64,000 nt of DNA from Streptomyces globosus (GTDB lineage: Bacteria > Actinomycetota > Actinomycetes > Streptomycetales > Streptomycetaceae): contig NZ_CP030862.1 in assembly GCF_003325375.1 (NCBI RefSeq), forward strand, positions 3,227,501-3,291,500. Direction: 5' to 3'. Both the position numbers and the translations under genes were made by a program. The notes below the pieces were generated by a model, which saw only the letters and a list, made by a program, of their open reading frames with translations, was not told the origin of the DNA and ran no database searches. Shown piece after piece: positions 1-8,830 of the stretch (position 1 is its first letter; each line of letters opens with the position of its first letter).

Positions 1-580
1 TCCGTGCGGCCAGCGCCCCGGTGGGGTCGAGGGCCGCCAGCTCGGCCGTCAGGGCCTGCGCGAGGAGGGTGTCCGCGCTGCTGGTCTTGAGGACGTTGAC
101 GTTCCCGGCGAGGAGGCCCTCGACGATGCTGAGCGGCGCGACGGTCGCGGCGTTGCCCGGCGCGATGTGCGCGACCATGCCGACGGGCGCCCACGCCTCG
201 TAGACCGTCTCGCGCGGATCGGCCCGGTCCAGGCGGCCCGGCGCGGCCCCGCCCAGCTCCCGGCGCAGCTTGCGGGTGAGTTCCCGGCGGCCGAGGGCCT
301 GCCCGAGCTCGGCGAGGAGCGCCGGGTCCTCCCCCTCGGGGAGGTGGGCGGCGAGCCGGGCGCGGACGGCGTGCGCCGGGTCGAGGAGGGCGGCGGACAG
401 GGCGTCGCAGGCGGCGAGGACGGTCTCGGTCTCCAGGACGCCGGCGAGCGCGGCCTCGACCGCGGCGGGCAGGTCGGCCAGGCGGCGCCCGGCCTCCTCG
501 TCGCCGATGAAGGCGCCCTGCCAGAAGTGCGGCGCAGCGGCGGTCGGAGCGGCCGCAGCGGCGGTGGTGGTGTCGATCAT
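1..580 (-). CDS. LuxC-like acyl-CoA reductase (partial, 3' end outside window)
   Basis: The first 193 residues are visible and the rest lies beyond the left edge. The start is the ATG at 580, two bases after the stop of the LuxE-like gene, so the two are co-translated. A stretch near residues 135-170 (PGNAATVAPLSIVEGLLAGN, then VNVLKTSS) matches the nucleotide-binding part of the LuxC/aldehyde-dehydrogenase superfamily. LuxC enzymes reduce a fatty acyl group, delivered through LuxE, to an aldehyde with NADPH. The catalytic cysteine is not in the visible part. Here the substrate is inferred to be an acyl or aryl acid activated by the neighbouring enzymes. The pairing with LuxE makes the LuxC assignment stronger than sequence alone. 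Confidence 0.75.
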   Translation of the reverse strand, partial: MIDTTTAAAAAPTAAAPHFWQGAFIGDEEAGRRLADLPAAVEAALAGVLETETVLAACDALSAALLDPAHAVRARLAAHLPEGEDPALLAELGQALGRRELTRKLRRELGGAAPGRLDRADPRETVYEAWAPVGMVAHIAPGNAATVAPLSIVEGLLAGNVNVLKTSSADTLLAQALTAELAALDPTGALAAR

Positions 581-582
581 GG

Positions 583-1731
583 TCAGGCCATGCCCTTCAT
601 CAGTTCGGCGGCGGCCACCGCGCAGCTCCGGTTGCGGCTCACCCCGGCACGCCCGTGGACGGTGAACCAGGGGGTCGGCACGTCGCACCCGCAGGCCTCG
701 CCCGGCTGCAGCGAGGCCAGGTCGCCCATGACGACGCTCTGCGCCGGGACGGAGGTGATGTACGGCGACACCAGGTGCAGGTAGCCCGGCTCCCCGTACG
801 GCAGCGGTTCGAGGGTGCGTGTGGAGCGGATCACCACCCGCGACCACACGGGGGCGTGCAGCCGGTGGCGGTCGCACTCCACGTACGGGATGCAGTGCTC
901 GACGGAGCCGAAGGTGTCCCGGATCCGCTCGCCCGGAATGCCCAGCTGTTCGGTGACCCGGTCGTACAGCTCCTCCTTGCCGATGCGCCGGTCGGCGTGG
1001 CCCTTCCACCCGCCGCCGAGGACGACGAGGGAGCCCTCCGGGAGCTGCAGCGGAGGCATGCCCATGGCGCGCATCCGCTCCAGGGTGAAGAAGAGGAAGG
1101 CCGGGAAGCCGAGGATGCGGACCGGCGCGCCGTCCTCGGCGAAGCGCCGGAGGGCGGCGATGCAGCCGAAGGGGTCGAACTCGTGGCCGCTGCCGGTGTT
1201 GCGCAGGGCGTACGCGACGCTGCGGGCCGGCGCGAAGTCGCACAGGTAGTTGTCGGTGAAGGCCGTGCCGAGATTGAGGGAAGGCGCCGGCTCGTAGCTG
1301 TAGAGCAGGTAGTTGACCTCCTGCCCGGGGGTGATCCAGCCGTTGCGCTCGAAGATCCGGGCGACCATGCGCTGCGCGGAGCGGATCGTCCAGGTGTCGA
1401 AGAACATCTGCGACTTCTGCCCGGTCGTGCCCGAGGACGTCAGGTGCAGTTCGACGTCCTCGCGGGGGATGGACAGCACCTCGTGGCGCTTGAAGAAGTT
1501 CGCGTGGACCAGCGGCGTCCGGTACGGCTCGGCCGGCGGCGTCGCCTCGTACAGCGAGCGGAAGAACGGCGACCGCGCGCGGTGCCAGGCGTGCGACTCG
1601 GCCATGGCCGCGGCGAACAGCTCGTCCTCGGCAGGCCCGCAGGCGTAGGGGTCGGTCAGGTCGCACAGTCGCTGGACGTGCGGCAGGAGGGCCGGGTCGG
1701 GTACGGACACCGGCGCGAGATGGGGGTTCAT
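583..1731 (-). CDS. LuxE-like acyl-protein synthetase / acyl-activating enzyme
   Basis: This 382-residue protein belongs to the LuxE branch of adenylate-forming enzymes. The phosphate-binding loop LTSSGTTGQKSQ is near residues 95-110 and the LuxE-typical GGGWKGH is in the middle. In luminous bacteria LuxE activates a fatty acid with ATP, holds it as a thioester and passes it to LuxC for reduction. Its ATG at 1731 overlaps the stop of the GNAT gene by ATGA, and its own stop is two bases before the LuxC-like start. A dedicated acid-to-aldehyde pair is therefore likely. The C-terminus carries several cysteines (GEACGCDV, NRSCAV), one of which could be the acyl-bearing residue. No luciferase or LuxD thioesterase is visible, so a role in metabolite synthesis is inferred. 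Confidence 0.75.
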   Translation of the reverse strand: MNPHLAPVSVPDPALLPHVQRLCDLTDPYACGPAEDELFAAAMAESHAWHRARSPFFRSLYEATPPAEPYRTPLVHANFFKRHEVLSIPREDVELHLTSSGTTGQKSQMFFDTWTIRSAQRMVARIFERNGWITPGQEVNYLLYSYEPAPSLNLGTAFTDNYLCDFAPARSVAYALRNTGSGHEFDPFGCIAALRRFAEDGAPVRILGFPAFLFFTLERMRAMGMPPLQLPEGSLVVLGGGWKGHADRRIGKEELYDRVTEQLGIPGERIRDTFGSVEHCIPYVECDRHRLHAPVWSRVVIRSTRTLEPLPYGEPGYLHLVSPYITSVPAQSVVMGDLASLQPGEACGCDVPTPWFTVHGRAGVSRNRSCAVAAAELMKGMA

Positions 1732-2873
1732 CGGGCAACCTCGGATGGGGTGGGCAGGTGGGTCGACGCCCAGGCCGACACGTAGCAGTCCAGGTAGGGC
1801 CGCAGCGGCGGTTCGACGGCGACGCCGCGGAAGTCGATGCGCTCCGAGGAGCGCGACAGCACGGCGTAGTCGCGGAAGCCTTCGCCGTCGGCGCGCATCG
1901 CCGGGTACAGCGCCCCGGCGACGAACCCCTGGGCGTGGAAGGCCTGGAGGGCTTCCGGGCGGTCCAGCGGCACCAGGGCCTCGACGTAGCCGGCGCCGGC
2001 CCGGGCCAGGGCGCGGGTGACGGGCTCCAGGTACGCGGCGGCCGCGGCGGGCTCGGGGTGGGCGGTGAGGAGGGAGCAGTAGCCGCCGGTGCGGTTGAGG
2101 TAGGCGTAGACCTCGAACCGGCCGTCCTCCGGGGTGAGCAGGACGTTCGGGGTGTGCAGCGGGTAGAACCAGTCCCCCCGGCCGGGGAACCGCTCCCGGA
2201 AGCGGCGGCGTACGAACGCCGGGGCCTCGATGACCTCCAGGCGCTCGGCGTCCGCCGGGGCGGCCGGCGCGGACGCCGGCCCGGACACCGCCCGGACGCC
2301 GGGGTAGGCGATGCCGAGGGCCTCCTCGGCGGTGCGCAGCAGCGGCATGAGGGCCGCGGGGACCTCGGTGACGGGCTTGCGGCGGTCCAGGACTCCGGCG
2401 GAGTGCCGGGCGTACAGGGCGAGGCTCTCGCGGCTGCGGAGGTCGACCGCGTTGGGCAGGATGCCGAGCGGGCGGAAGCCGTTGCGCAGGACGACCCGCT
2501 GGGGGCCGGCGCTGACGGTCCGCACGGTCGCGTACACCGAGTCCAGGCGCCCGGTGTCCAGCATGCCGGCACACAGCTCGGCGGTGAGGGCGCCGGCCAG
2601 GCCCCCGGAGCGGTGCCCTGGGTGCACGGCGATGCCTTCGAGGCGGCCGATGCGGCTGCCCGCCTCGCCGTGGATGGCGGCCGACCCGGTCAGGGCGCCG
2701 CTGTCGGGGCAGCGGCCGACGAGCCACAGGGAGTGCGGGTCCCCGATCAGCCGGGCCATCTCGGCGGGGTCGGTGCCCAGGGCCACGGGGTAGTGGGGTC
2801 CGTAGACGGCGTAGTAGAGCTGGCGCAGTTCGGCGATGTCCGCCGGGCAGGCCCGGGTGATGGCGGGCTTCAC
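1728..2873 (-). CDS. GNAT-family acyltransferase with a second GNAT-like half
   Basis: A 381-residue protein read from the GTG at 2873, which overlaps the MFS stop as GTGA. The N-terminal half (about 1-165) has the GNAT core, with an acyl-CoA loop like V-H-P-G-H-R-S-G-G-L-A in the expected place. The C-terminal half (about 225-370) looks like a second, degenerate acyltransferase fold and contains several aromatic residues. Some double GNAT proteins acetylate amino acids such as beta-lysine, but I cannot assign a substrate. Being inside the LuxC/LuxE operon suggests that it acylates the product or an intermediate of that pathway. Confidence 0.7.
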   Translation of the reverse strand: MKPAITRACPADIAELRQLYYAVYGPHYPVALGTDPAEMARLIGDPHSLWLVGRCPDSGALTGSAAIHGEAGSRIGRLEGIAVHPGHRSGGLAGALTAELCAGMLDTGRLDSVYATVRTVSAGPQRVVLRNGFRPLGILPNAVDLRSRESLALYARHSAGVLDRRKPVTEVPAALMPLLRTAEEALGIAYPGVRAVSGPASAPAAPADAERLEVIEAPAFVRRRFRERFPGRGDWFYPLHTPNVLLTPEDGRFEVYAYLNRTGGYCSLLTAHPEPAAAAAYLEPVTRALARAGAGYVEALVPLDRPEALQAFHAQGFVAGALYPAMRADGEGFRDYAVLSRSSERIDFRGVAVEPPLRPYLDCYVSAWASTHLPTPSEVAR

Positions 2874-4252
2874 CGGCCGCCTCCCTCGGCGCCGGCAGCC
2901 GCGCCCGGCACGGGCACAGGGCCGGGGCCCGCCTCCGCCTCGGCCTCCGGCTCGGGCTCGGGCGTGCGCGCCCCGAGGAGGGCCAGGGCGAGGGCGGCCG
3001 GGAGCAGGCCGGCGCCCTGGACCAGGCACAGCGTCTGCGGGGACAGCACGTCGCCCGCGGCGCCGAAGGCGAGGGACGCCACCGGCAGGGAGGCTCCCAG
3101 CACGGCCTGCATGACGGCGAAGAAGCCGGGCTTGTCGGCGGGCGGCACGAGCCGCTGGAAGAGGGCGACGAACCGGACGCTGACCGCCCCGGCGCACCAG
3201 CCGGACACGGCGAGGCCGCACACCGCCACGGCGCGGTGCGGGGCCAGGCCCGGGAGCGCCAGCGCGGCGGCCATCAGGGCCAGGCAGTACGCGCCGGCGA
3301 CGGTGGGCCGGCCGGGGATCCGCGTCCCCGTGAACGCGCCGACGAGCGCGCCTGTGCCCAGCGCGGCCTCCAGCAGGGCCACGGTGCCGCCCCCGCCGTC
3401 GAGGACGGAGCGGGTGTAGAGCGGGACGACGACGAACACGGCGGCGGTGAACAGGTTCGCCGCGGTGAAGCACACCAGGATCCGGCGCACGTAGGGCAGT
3501 TCGCCGAGGATGCGGCGCAGCGGGCGCCCGCCCGGCGCGGCCCCGCCGGCCGCCGTCGCGCCGTCCCCGGCGGCGGGCGCCGGGTTGCGGAAGCGTGCGG
3601 TGGCGACGAGGACCGCGGCGCCGAGGTAGGCGGCGGCGCAGCCGGCCGCCAGCCCCGCGACACCGGCCCCGTCCACGGCGAGCGCGCCGAGCAGCGCCCC
3701 GCCGAGCCCGGCCAGCGACTGGGTGGACAGCTCGAAGCCGGTGGCGGCCTCGATGTCCTCGTCGTCGACGAGTTCGGGGATCGAGGTCGTCAGGCACGGG
3801 TCGAAGAACGCCTGGCAGGCGGCCAGGGCGAGGGCGGCGGCGTACACGCCTGCGAGCGGCGGCCCGCCCGCCTGCGCCCCGGCGGCGAGGACGGCCGCGG
3901 CGGCCGCGGCCAGGCCGGCGGCGGTCCGCAGCACCGAGCGGTGCGCGTACCGGCCGACGGCCTTCGCCACGACGGGCGCGAGGGCGACCGCGGGGAGCGT
4001 GCAGACGGCCATGAACAGCCCGGAGGCGAGCCCCGCGGCGTCCCGTACGGCGTAGGCGACGAGCCACCAGGAGACGCCGACCTGGAACATGCGCACGGCG
4101 GCCTGGGTCAGGACCTGGCCCAGCCACACGGCGCCGAAGGCGCGGTTGCGCAGCACGAGCGGGGCGCGCCGCGCGGGCCGCCCGGCCGGCGCGGGCGCGG
4201 CCGAGGGCGCGGCCGAGGGCGCGGTCGGCGCGGACGGCGGTGCGGCGGTCAT
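2870..4252 (-). CDS. MFS transporter (probable exporter)
   Basis: A 460-residue membrane protein with about twelve hydrophobic segments between an Ala/Pro-rich N-terminal tail (about 1-30) and an acidic Glu/Pro-rich C-terminal tail. The first membrane segment begins near LRNRAFGAVWLGQVL, a pattern seen in MFS drug or siderophore exporters (MFS_3/EntS-like). The ATG at 4252 overlaps the upstream ligase stop (ATGA), and its own stop overlaps the GNAT start (GTGA). Coupling on both sides implies that it handles the product of this operon, most simply by export. The substrate is unknown. Confidence 0.85.
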   Translation of the reverse strand: MTAAPPSAPTAPSAAPSAAPAPAGRPARRAPLVLRNRAFGAVWLGQVLTQAAVRMFQVGVSWWLVAYAVRDAAGLASGLFMAVCTLPAVALAPVVAKAVGRYAHRSVLRTAAGLAAAAAAVLAAGAQAGGPPLAGVYAAALALAACQAFFDPCLTTSIPELVDDEDIEAATGFELSTQSLAGLGGALLGALAVDGAGVAGLAAGCAAAYLGAAVLVATARFRNPAPAAGDGATAAGGAAPGGRPLRRILGELPYVRRILVCFTAANLFTAAVFVVVPLYTRSVLDGGGGTVALLEAALGTGALVGAFTGTRIPGRPTVAGAYCLALMAAALALPGLAPHRAVAVCGLAVSGWCAGAVSVRFVALFQRLVPPADKPGFFAVMQAVLGASLPVASLAFGAAGDVLSPQTLCLVQGAGLLPAALALALLGARTPEPEPEAEAEAGPGPVPVPGAAAGAEGGGR

Positions 4253-5517
4253 GCGGTGGGCCTCTCGTCGAGGACCCGGACGAGCTTCCCGGAGCGCGGG
4301 TTGACGGCGAGGTCGCGGTGGCGCGCCCACTCCACGGACAGCGGGTGCACGAACCCGGCGGCCGTGCTCTGCGGGTACAGCGGCCGTGCCGCCTCCAGTT
4401 CCGCGACGACGGCCTTGGCGAGGGTGTCGAGGCCGTCGCCGGCGTCGCCGGGTGCGGTCGCGAGGCGGAGCACGAGCCCGTCGCGGCCGTCCCAGCGGCG
4501 GACGACAAGCTGCATGCCGACGACCCGGCCCGCGGTGTCCGCGGCGGCGACGGCGTCCTGCGCGTCGTCGGTGTGGAGCGAGACCGGCCCGACGCGTACG
4601 CCCTCCTCGGCGCGGCCGAGGATGCGGAAGTGCCCGGGGCCGGTGCCGGTCCACTCGGCTCGGTCGCCCGCGGGGTAGCGGATGATCGGCATGAGGCGCC
4701 GGAAGAGGCTGGTGACGACGACCCGCCCGGGCCGCCCCGGCTCGGTGACCGGCTCGCCGGTGGTGTCGTCGAGGATCTCCACGACGGAGTACGGGGTGAA
4801 CGCGCGGTGCACGCGGGCGTCCGGGCCGGGCACGGGCCGGCCGAGCAGTCCGGCGTCCACGCTGGCGTAGCCGACGGAGCGGGCCTCGGCGCGGGGGAAC
4901 GCGGTGGCCAGCAGGCGGCGCTGGTCGTCGAAGAGGGCCTCGCCGCCGAAGAGCAGCAGTTCCACCGACTCCAGCCGGTCGCCGCCCGCCGCCAGGTGCT
5001 CGGCCAGTCGGCACAGGGTGGTGGGCGTGCCCGCGACGACCTGCGCGGACAGGTCGCGCAGCGTCGGAACCGCCGAGTCGAGCGGGGCTCCGCCGCCGAC
5101 GGGCAGGCGGACGTTGTCCACGGGGGCGTGGGCGAGGGAGTCGAGGATGAAGAGGAAGCTGGCGTACAGCTCGCCCGCGTAGAACAGGTCGGCGACGCGG
5201 TGGCCCGGCCGCAGGCCGGCGTCCACCAGGCCCTGGCCGAACGAGGTGACGAAGGTGCGCCACTCGTCGCGGGTGTAGGCAGAGAGTTTGGGGGCACCGG
5301 TCGTGCCGCCGGTCTTGAAGACGGTGGCCTCGCTGAGCGGGCCGGTCAGAACGCGGCTGCCGGGGAAGGTGTTGGCCTCCCAGAACCGCTTCTGGTCGAT
5401 GACCGGGAGGTCGGCGAGGCGGTCGGCGCCGGACGGGAGGGACGCGTAGAGCTCCTCGTAGAAGGGCGAGTTGCGACGGGCGAAACGTATGAGGTCCGAG
5501 AGCTGCTGGGCGGACAT
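4249..5517 (-). CDS. PaaK-like adenylate-forming ligase
   Basis: First gene of the operon, 422 residues from the ATG at 5517. It carries the P-loop-like FKTGGTTGAPK motif near residues 80-95. A phenylacetate-CoA-ligase-like core follows, with a DARVHRAFTPYSVVEILD stretch and a C-terminal part containing YPAGDRAEWTGTGPG. The family makes an acyl- or aryl-adenylate with ATP and then usually a CoA or carrier thioester. Two activating enzymes (this one and the LuxE-like one) in one operon suggest two acids, or one acid handled in two steps. The start is supported by AAAGG upstream and by agreement with the family N-terminus. Confidence 0.75.
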   Translation of the reverse strand: MSAQQLSDLIRFARRNSPFYEELYASLPSGADRLADLPVIDQKRFWEANTFPGSRVLTGPLSEATVFKTGGTTGAPKLSAYTRDEWRTFVTSFGQGLVDAGLRPGHRVADLFYAGELYASFLFILDSLAHAPVDNVRLPVGGGAPLDSAVPTLRDLSAQVVAGTPTTLCRLAEHLAAGGDRLESVELLLFGGEALFDDQRRLLATAFPRAEARSVGYASVDAGLLGRPVPGPDARVHRAFTPYSVVEILDDTTGEPVTEPGRPGRVVVTSLFRRLMPIIRYPAGDRAEWTGTGPGHFRILGRAEEGVRVGPVSLHTDDAQDAVAAADTAGRVVGMQLVVRRWDGRDGLVLRLATAPGDAGDGLDTLAKAVVAELEAARPLYPQSTAAGFVHPLSVEWARHRDLAVNPRSGKLVRVLDERPTA

Positions 5518-5803
5518 GGGCCTTTGCCTAGATGACGGGATACCGGGGCGGGAGCCACCGTGCGCGGCGGGGCCTTGAGCCCGCCTGCGAACCATCCGGT
5601 GCGACCGGGGAACCCCCGTGCCCCCGCCTCCTCGGCGCACGCCGAAAGCTGACGTGCAGTCATGATGATGGAACATCAGTGCGTCAGTCGCCAAATCTGC
5701 CAAATATATCCGGCCAGTCAGACGATATTCAACAACTTTTCTGTTTCTTTCGGTGGCGGTGGGGGCCGGTCACAGAGGCGGAGGGGCGTTCTAAGCTCGT
5801 CCG
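5518..5803. promoter_or_regulatory. AT-rich divergent control region
   Basis: Gene-free stretch between the LuxC/LuxE operon (leftwards) and the 5804 gene (rightwards). The part from about 5655 to 5755 is strikingly AT-rich for this genome, including CCAAATATATCC and ATATTCAACAACTTTTCTG. This is the kind of segment that holds promoters and regulator sites. I could not fix a confident -10/-35 pair or a palindrome. Confidence 0.5.
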
Positions 5804-6121
5804 ATGACGGAGAACGAGATCAAACTGAAGGCCATCGCCGCGCTCACCGCCCTCCGCTCCGGGGCCGACGCCGGGTTCGTCTCCGACGTGCTGGCCGAGG
5901 TCATGCCCACCCAGTTCGTCGTCCCGGCGGACGCCAGTGCCCAGGAGGTCGGGATGGCCGTCCTGGAGCAGATGTCCGCGCCGCTGAGCGCGCTGGTGAA
6001 CGGCTTCATCACCGCCTTCGACGCCCTCGCGGACGCCCACGACGAGGCCGACCCGCCGGTGTCGACGGAGCAGATCCTCCAGGACCTCGCCCTGGCCCTG
6101 GCCCGTGAGGACACCGACTGA
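5804..6121 (+). CDS. Small conserved hypothetical protein
   Basis: A 105-residue acidic, mostly helical protein starting with MTENEIKLKAIAALTALRSG and ending in LAREDTD. There is no signal peptide, membrane segment or catalytic motif. It lies divergently from the LuxC/LuxE operon and shares the AT-rich control region with it, so co-regulation is possible. I do not recognise the family. Codon use fits the genome and the ATG has GGAGGGG upstream, so I regard it as a real gene. Confidence 0.6.
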   Translation: MTENEIKLKAIAALTALRSGADAGFVSDVLAEVMPTQFVVPADASAQEVGMAVLEQMSAPLSALVNGFITAFDALADAHDEADPPVSTEQILQDLALALAREDTD

Positions 6122-6205
6122 CGCGCCGCCGCTGTCCGGGCGTGCCTCCGGCCGCCCGGCGGGTCGCGGGCGGCGGAGGCCGGGGCGGCGCCCCATGGTG
6201 GGGGC

Positions 6206-7270
6206 ATGGACGTCGACGCGGTGATGCGGGAGCTGTACGCACTCCACCCGGCCGGGTTCGTCGCGGCCAGGAACGCGTACGCGGCCCGGGCCAAGCGGGA
6301 GGGCGACGCGGAGGCCGCCCGCGCACTCGCCGCGCTGCGGCGTCCCACGCTCGCGGTGTGGGCGGCGAACCTGCTGGCCGCAGCCGAGCCCGAACGGGCG
6401 GCGGAACTCCTGGAGTCGGGCGATGCCCTGCGCAGGGCGCACCGCGACCTCGACGGCCGGCGGATCCGGGAACTGTCGGCCGCGCGGAACCGGCTCTCGG
6501 CCGGCCTGGCCCGCGATGCGGCCGCGCTGGCGGAGGGCGCGGGGGAACGCGGCGGCGGGGTGCCGGCCCGGGACGTCGAGGCCGTCCTCCACGGCCTGGC
6601 GGGCGATGAGGAGTCCGGCCGGGACTGGGCCGCGGGACACCTGGCGCAGGCCCCGGCACCGCGACTCGGCTTCGAGGGCCTGGAGCCGGGCCCGGCCGCC
6701 CCGGCCGCCCGGCCCCGCGCGACGCCGGGCACGGCGGAACGGGAGCCGGGGGCGGACCAGGGCGGGGCCGAGCCGGTGGAGCCCGCGCCCCCTGCGGGCC
6801 GCGGACGGAAGGAAGCGGAACCACCGCGGAAGCGGCCCGGGAAACCGGCAGGCAAGCCGGCCCCCGAGCGGGCCGGGGGGTCGGTGAAGAAGGCGGCGGG
6901 GAAGACCGCGGAACCGGAGCCGACTCGCCCTCCGGAGCCGGCGCGGGATGCCGTGGCCGAGCGCCGGGCCGCCCGCCTGGAGGCCCGTGTCGAGACCGCG
7001 CTGCGGGCGGTCGCCGCAGCCGAGGAGGAGGGGGAGCGCGCCCGGGCCGCGCTCGACGGGGCGCAGAAGGAGCTGGACCGGACCTCCGCGGCCGCGGAGG
7101 CGCTGCGCGAGGAGCTGTCCCGGCTGGGAATCCGCCTGGAGGCCGCCGAGGCGGCCGCCGCAGCCGCCCGGTCCCGGCACCGGCGGGCAGAGCAAGCCCT
7201 CCACAAGGCGCAGCGCACGGCAGACGCGGCCGCCCGCCGCCTGGACGCCGCCCGGGCAGGCGGGCGCTGA
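6206..7270 (+). CDS. Ala/Glu-rich coiled-coil protein of unknown function
   Basis: A 354-residue protein with three visible parts. Residues 1-165 form a conserved-looking helical domain (LYALHPAGFVAARNAYAARA, LRRPTLAVWAANLLAA). Residues 165-255 are a Pro/Lys/Ala-rich disordered linker. Residues 255-354 are a charged Ala/Glu/Arg coiled coil. It has no signal or membrane segment, so it is probably cytoplasmic. Its end is only 16 bases from the convergent hydrolase gene. I do not recognise a functional family. The arrangement of a helical head and a long coiled coil suggests a scaffolding or nucleoid-type role, which is only a guess. Confidence 0.65.
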   Translation: MDVDAVMRELYALHPAGFVAARNAYAARAKREGDAEAARALAALRRPTLAVWAANLLAAAEPERAAELLESGDALRRAHRDLDGRRIRELSAARNRLSAGLARDAAALAEGAGERGGGVPARDVEAVLHGLAGDEESGRDWAAGHLAQAPAPRLGFEGLEPGPAAPAARPRATPGTAEREPGADQGGAEPVEPAPPAGRGRKEAEPPRKRPGKPAGKPAPERAGGSVKKAAGKTAEPEPTRPPEPARDAVAERRAARLEARVETALRAVAAAEEEGERARAALDGAQKELDRTSAAAEALREELSRLGIRLEAAEAAAAAARSRHRRAEQALHKAQRTADAAARRLDAARAGGR

Positions 7271-7286
7271 GCGACCGCGGCGCCGC

Positions 7287-8495
7287 TCACGGCTGGTGGA
7301 ACCGCACCTCCGGATGGGCTGCGTCCGGCCCGTCCAGCAGCCGCTGCGGCTGCCCGCGCAGGTGCTGGTCGAAGAACGCGGCCGTGTAGGCGCGGGTCAC
7401 CGCGAGGGCGCGTTCGGCGGGGATGTCCCCCGCGGGCAGGCCGAAACGCCGCTGGATGACGGGACCGTCCGAGAAGCTGAAGTGGTCCGCCCCGGCCACC
7501 GTCAGCCACCGCTTCCAGCCGCCGAGCGCCTGCCAGGCGGTGTCCCAGGTGGTGTCCGTGCCGCCCGGCCGGTGCGTGTCGTCGTCCGTGCCGAGCAGCA
7601 TGAACGGCCGCCCCTGCAGCCCGCCGGCCGGCAGCTCGTCCCAGAACGCCCCGTCCATGTTGACGCCCGCGTCGATGCGCGGATCGGCGAGCATGGCGGT
7701 GGCGGCGCTCGCACCGCCGATGGAGTGCCCGGCCATGCCGATCCTGGACGCGTCGATCGACGCCGCGTGCCGCCACGCCGGCGCCGGGCCGGTCAGCCGG
7801 TCCAGCAGGAACCGGGTGTCGGCGGCGCGGGCGGCGGTCACGGCGCTCGCCGGCACGCCGTCCTCGTCGAGGGCCTTGCATGCCGTGCAGGTCAGCAGCC
7901 GCCCGTCCGGCAGGGACGTACCGGACGACTCGTAGGCGTGGTCGACGGACGCGACGACGTACCCGCGCGACGCGAGGTCCTCGGCGAGGTTCGTGAGGGT
8001 GAACCGCGGCGCCCCGAACCCGGGGGAGAGGACCACCAGCGGATGCCGTCCCGGTGCGGGGCGCGCGTCCACCGCGCCGTGCGTCCGCATCCGGGCCAAC
8101 TCCCGTACGGCGGAGGGGCGGTCCGGCACACCGGCCGTCTTCAGCAGCTCCCGGGCCTCCGGCTCGGTGGCGTAAGGGGCCGGCCGCCCGTGGGTGCGGC
8201 GGGCGGCCGGGTAGTGCAGGGTCACCATCAGCTCGCGGCCGTCGGCGGCGGGCACCCAGGGGTCCTTGCGGGACCGGTCGGCGAGGTGGAGCACGGTGCT
8301 GCCGACGCCGTGTGCGCCGGTGGGCGCGGGCAGCCGCATACGGCCGGCGGAGGCGGCGTCGGAGGCGGCGGGCCAGGCGGCCGGGGGCCGCCCCGCGGCG
8401 GTGTCGGGCGCGGTCGCCGCCGCGGCGGCCGTGGCGGGTAAGGCGAGCGTGCAGGCGAGGACGGCGGCCGCGGCCGCCCGAGGCAGGGTGATCAT
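7287..8495 (-). CDS. Secreted alpha/beta hydrolase, PAF-acetylhydrolase/lipase-like
   Basis: A 402-residue protein with a clear signal peptide (hydrophobic run ending in PATAAAAA near residue 28). The nucleophile elbow is GHSIGG, an oxyanion-type LVVLSPGFGA precedes it, and the catalytic histidine is in AGADHFSF. This order fits the platelet-activating-factor acetylhydrolase/dienelactone hydrolase group of Streptomyces, which cleave short or oxidised acyl esters outside the cell. A Cys pair in LLTCTACKAL may form a disulfide. The ATG at 8495 directly precedes the signal peptide. It is transcribed alone, with a hairpin separating it from the upstream gene. Confidence 0.8.
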   Translation of the reverse strand: MITLPRAAAAAVLACTLALPATAAAAATAPDTAAGRPPAAWPAASDAASAGRMRLPAPTGAHGVGSTVLHLADRSRKDPWVPAADGRELMVTLHYPAARRTHGRPAPYATEPEARELLKTAGVPDRPSAVRELARMRTHGAVDARPAPGRHPLVVLSPGFGAPRFTLTNLAEDLASRGYVVASVDHAYESSGTSLPDGRLLTCTACKALDEDGVPASAVTAARAADTRFLLDRLTGPAPAWRHAASIDASRIGMAGHSIGGASAATAMLADPRIDAGVNMDGAFWDELPAGGLQGRPFMLLGTDDDTHRPGGTDTTWDTAWQALGGWKRWLTVAGADHFSFSDGPVIQRRFGLPAGDIPAERALAVTRAYTAAFFDQHLRGQPQRLLDGPDAAHPEVRFHQP

Positions 8496-8632
8496 GCCCG
8501 GGACGCTACGGGCGCCGGGGGCCGGCCCGCGTCGGCCCGCGGGCTGAGGTGTCCGCCCGCCGCGTACTCCCGCAGGTGGACGATCCGCGTCGGCTGCATC
8601 CGGCCGGCCCCCGATCGCCGAACCCCCTGCGG

Positions 8633-8663
8633 GCCCCCTGCTCCAGTCGGCGGAGCAGGGGGC
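8633..8663 (-). terminator. Perfect 12-bp hairpin after the methyltransferase gene
   Basis: GCCCCCTGCTCC and GGAGCAGGGGGC pair perfectly around a 7-base loop. The hairpin lies 168 bases beyond the stop of the 8831-9517 gene, in its direction of transcription, and before the hydrolase gene. The remainder of the 8496-8830 gap shows nothing else that I can identify apart from the hydrolase promoter region. Confidence 0.65.
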
Positions 8664-8830
8664 TCACCCCGGGCCGCGGCGCCCCGGCAGACCGGACCCG
8701 GCGAGCCGGTGCGACGGGGAACCTCCCGCCTGGACCGCGACTCGTGCCGTCACCCCGGCGGCACCTACCCGGGCCTCCTCGGTTCCGCCTGCACCGGTTC
8801 ACCCGCCGTTGGGCCGCACAGCCCGGGTGG

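Noticed and set aside
5804..8495. Long open frames antisense to the coiled-coil and hydrolase genes
   Set aside because: They lack good codon bias, have repetitive Arg/Pro/Gly composition and run through the real genes, as expected at very high GC.
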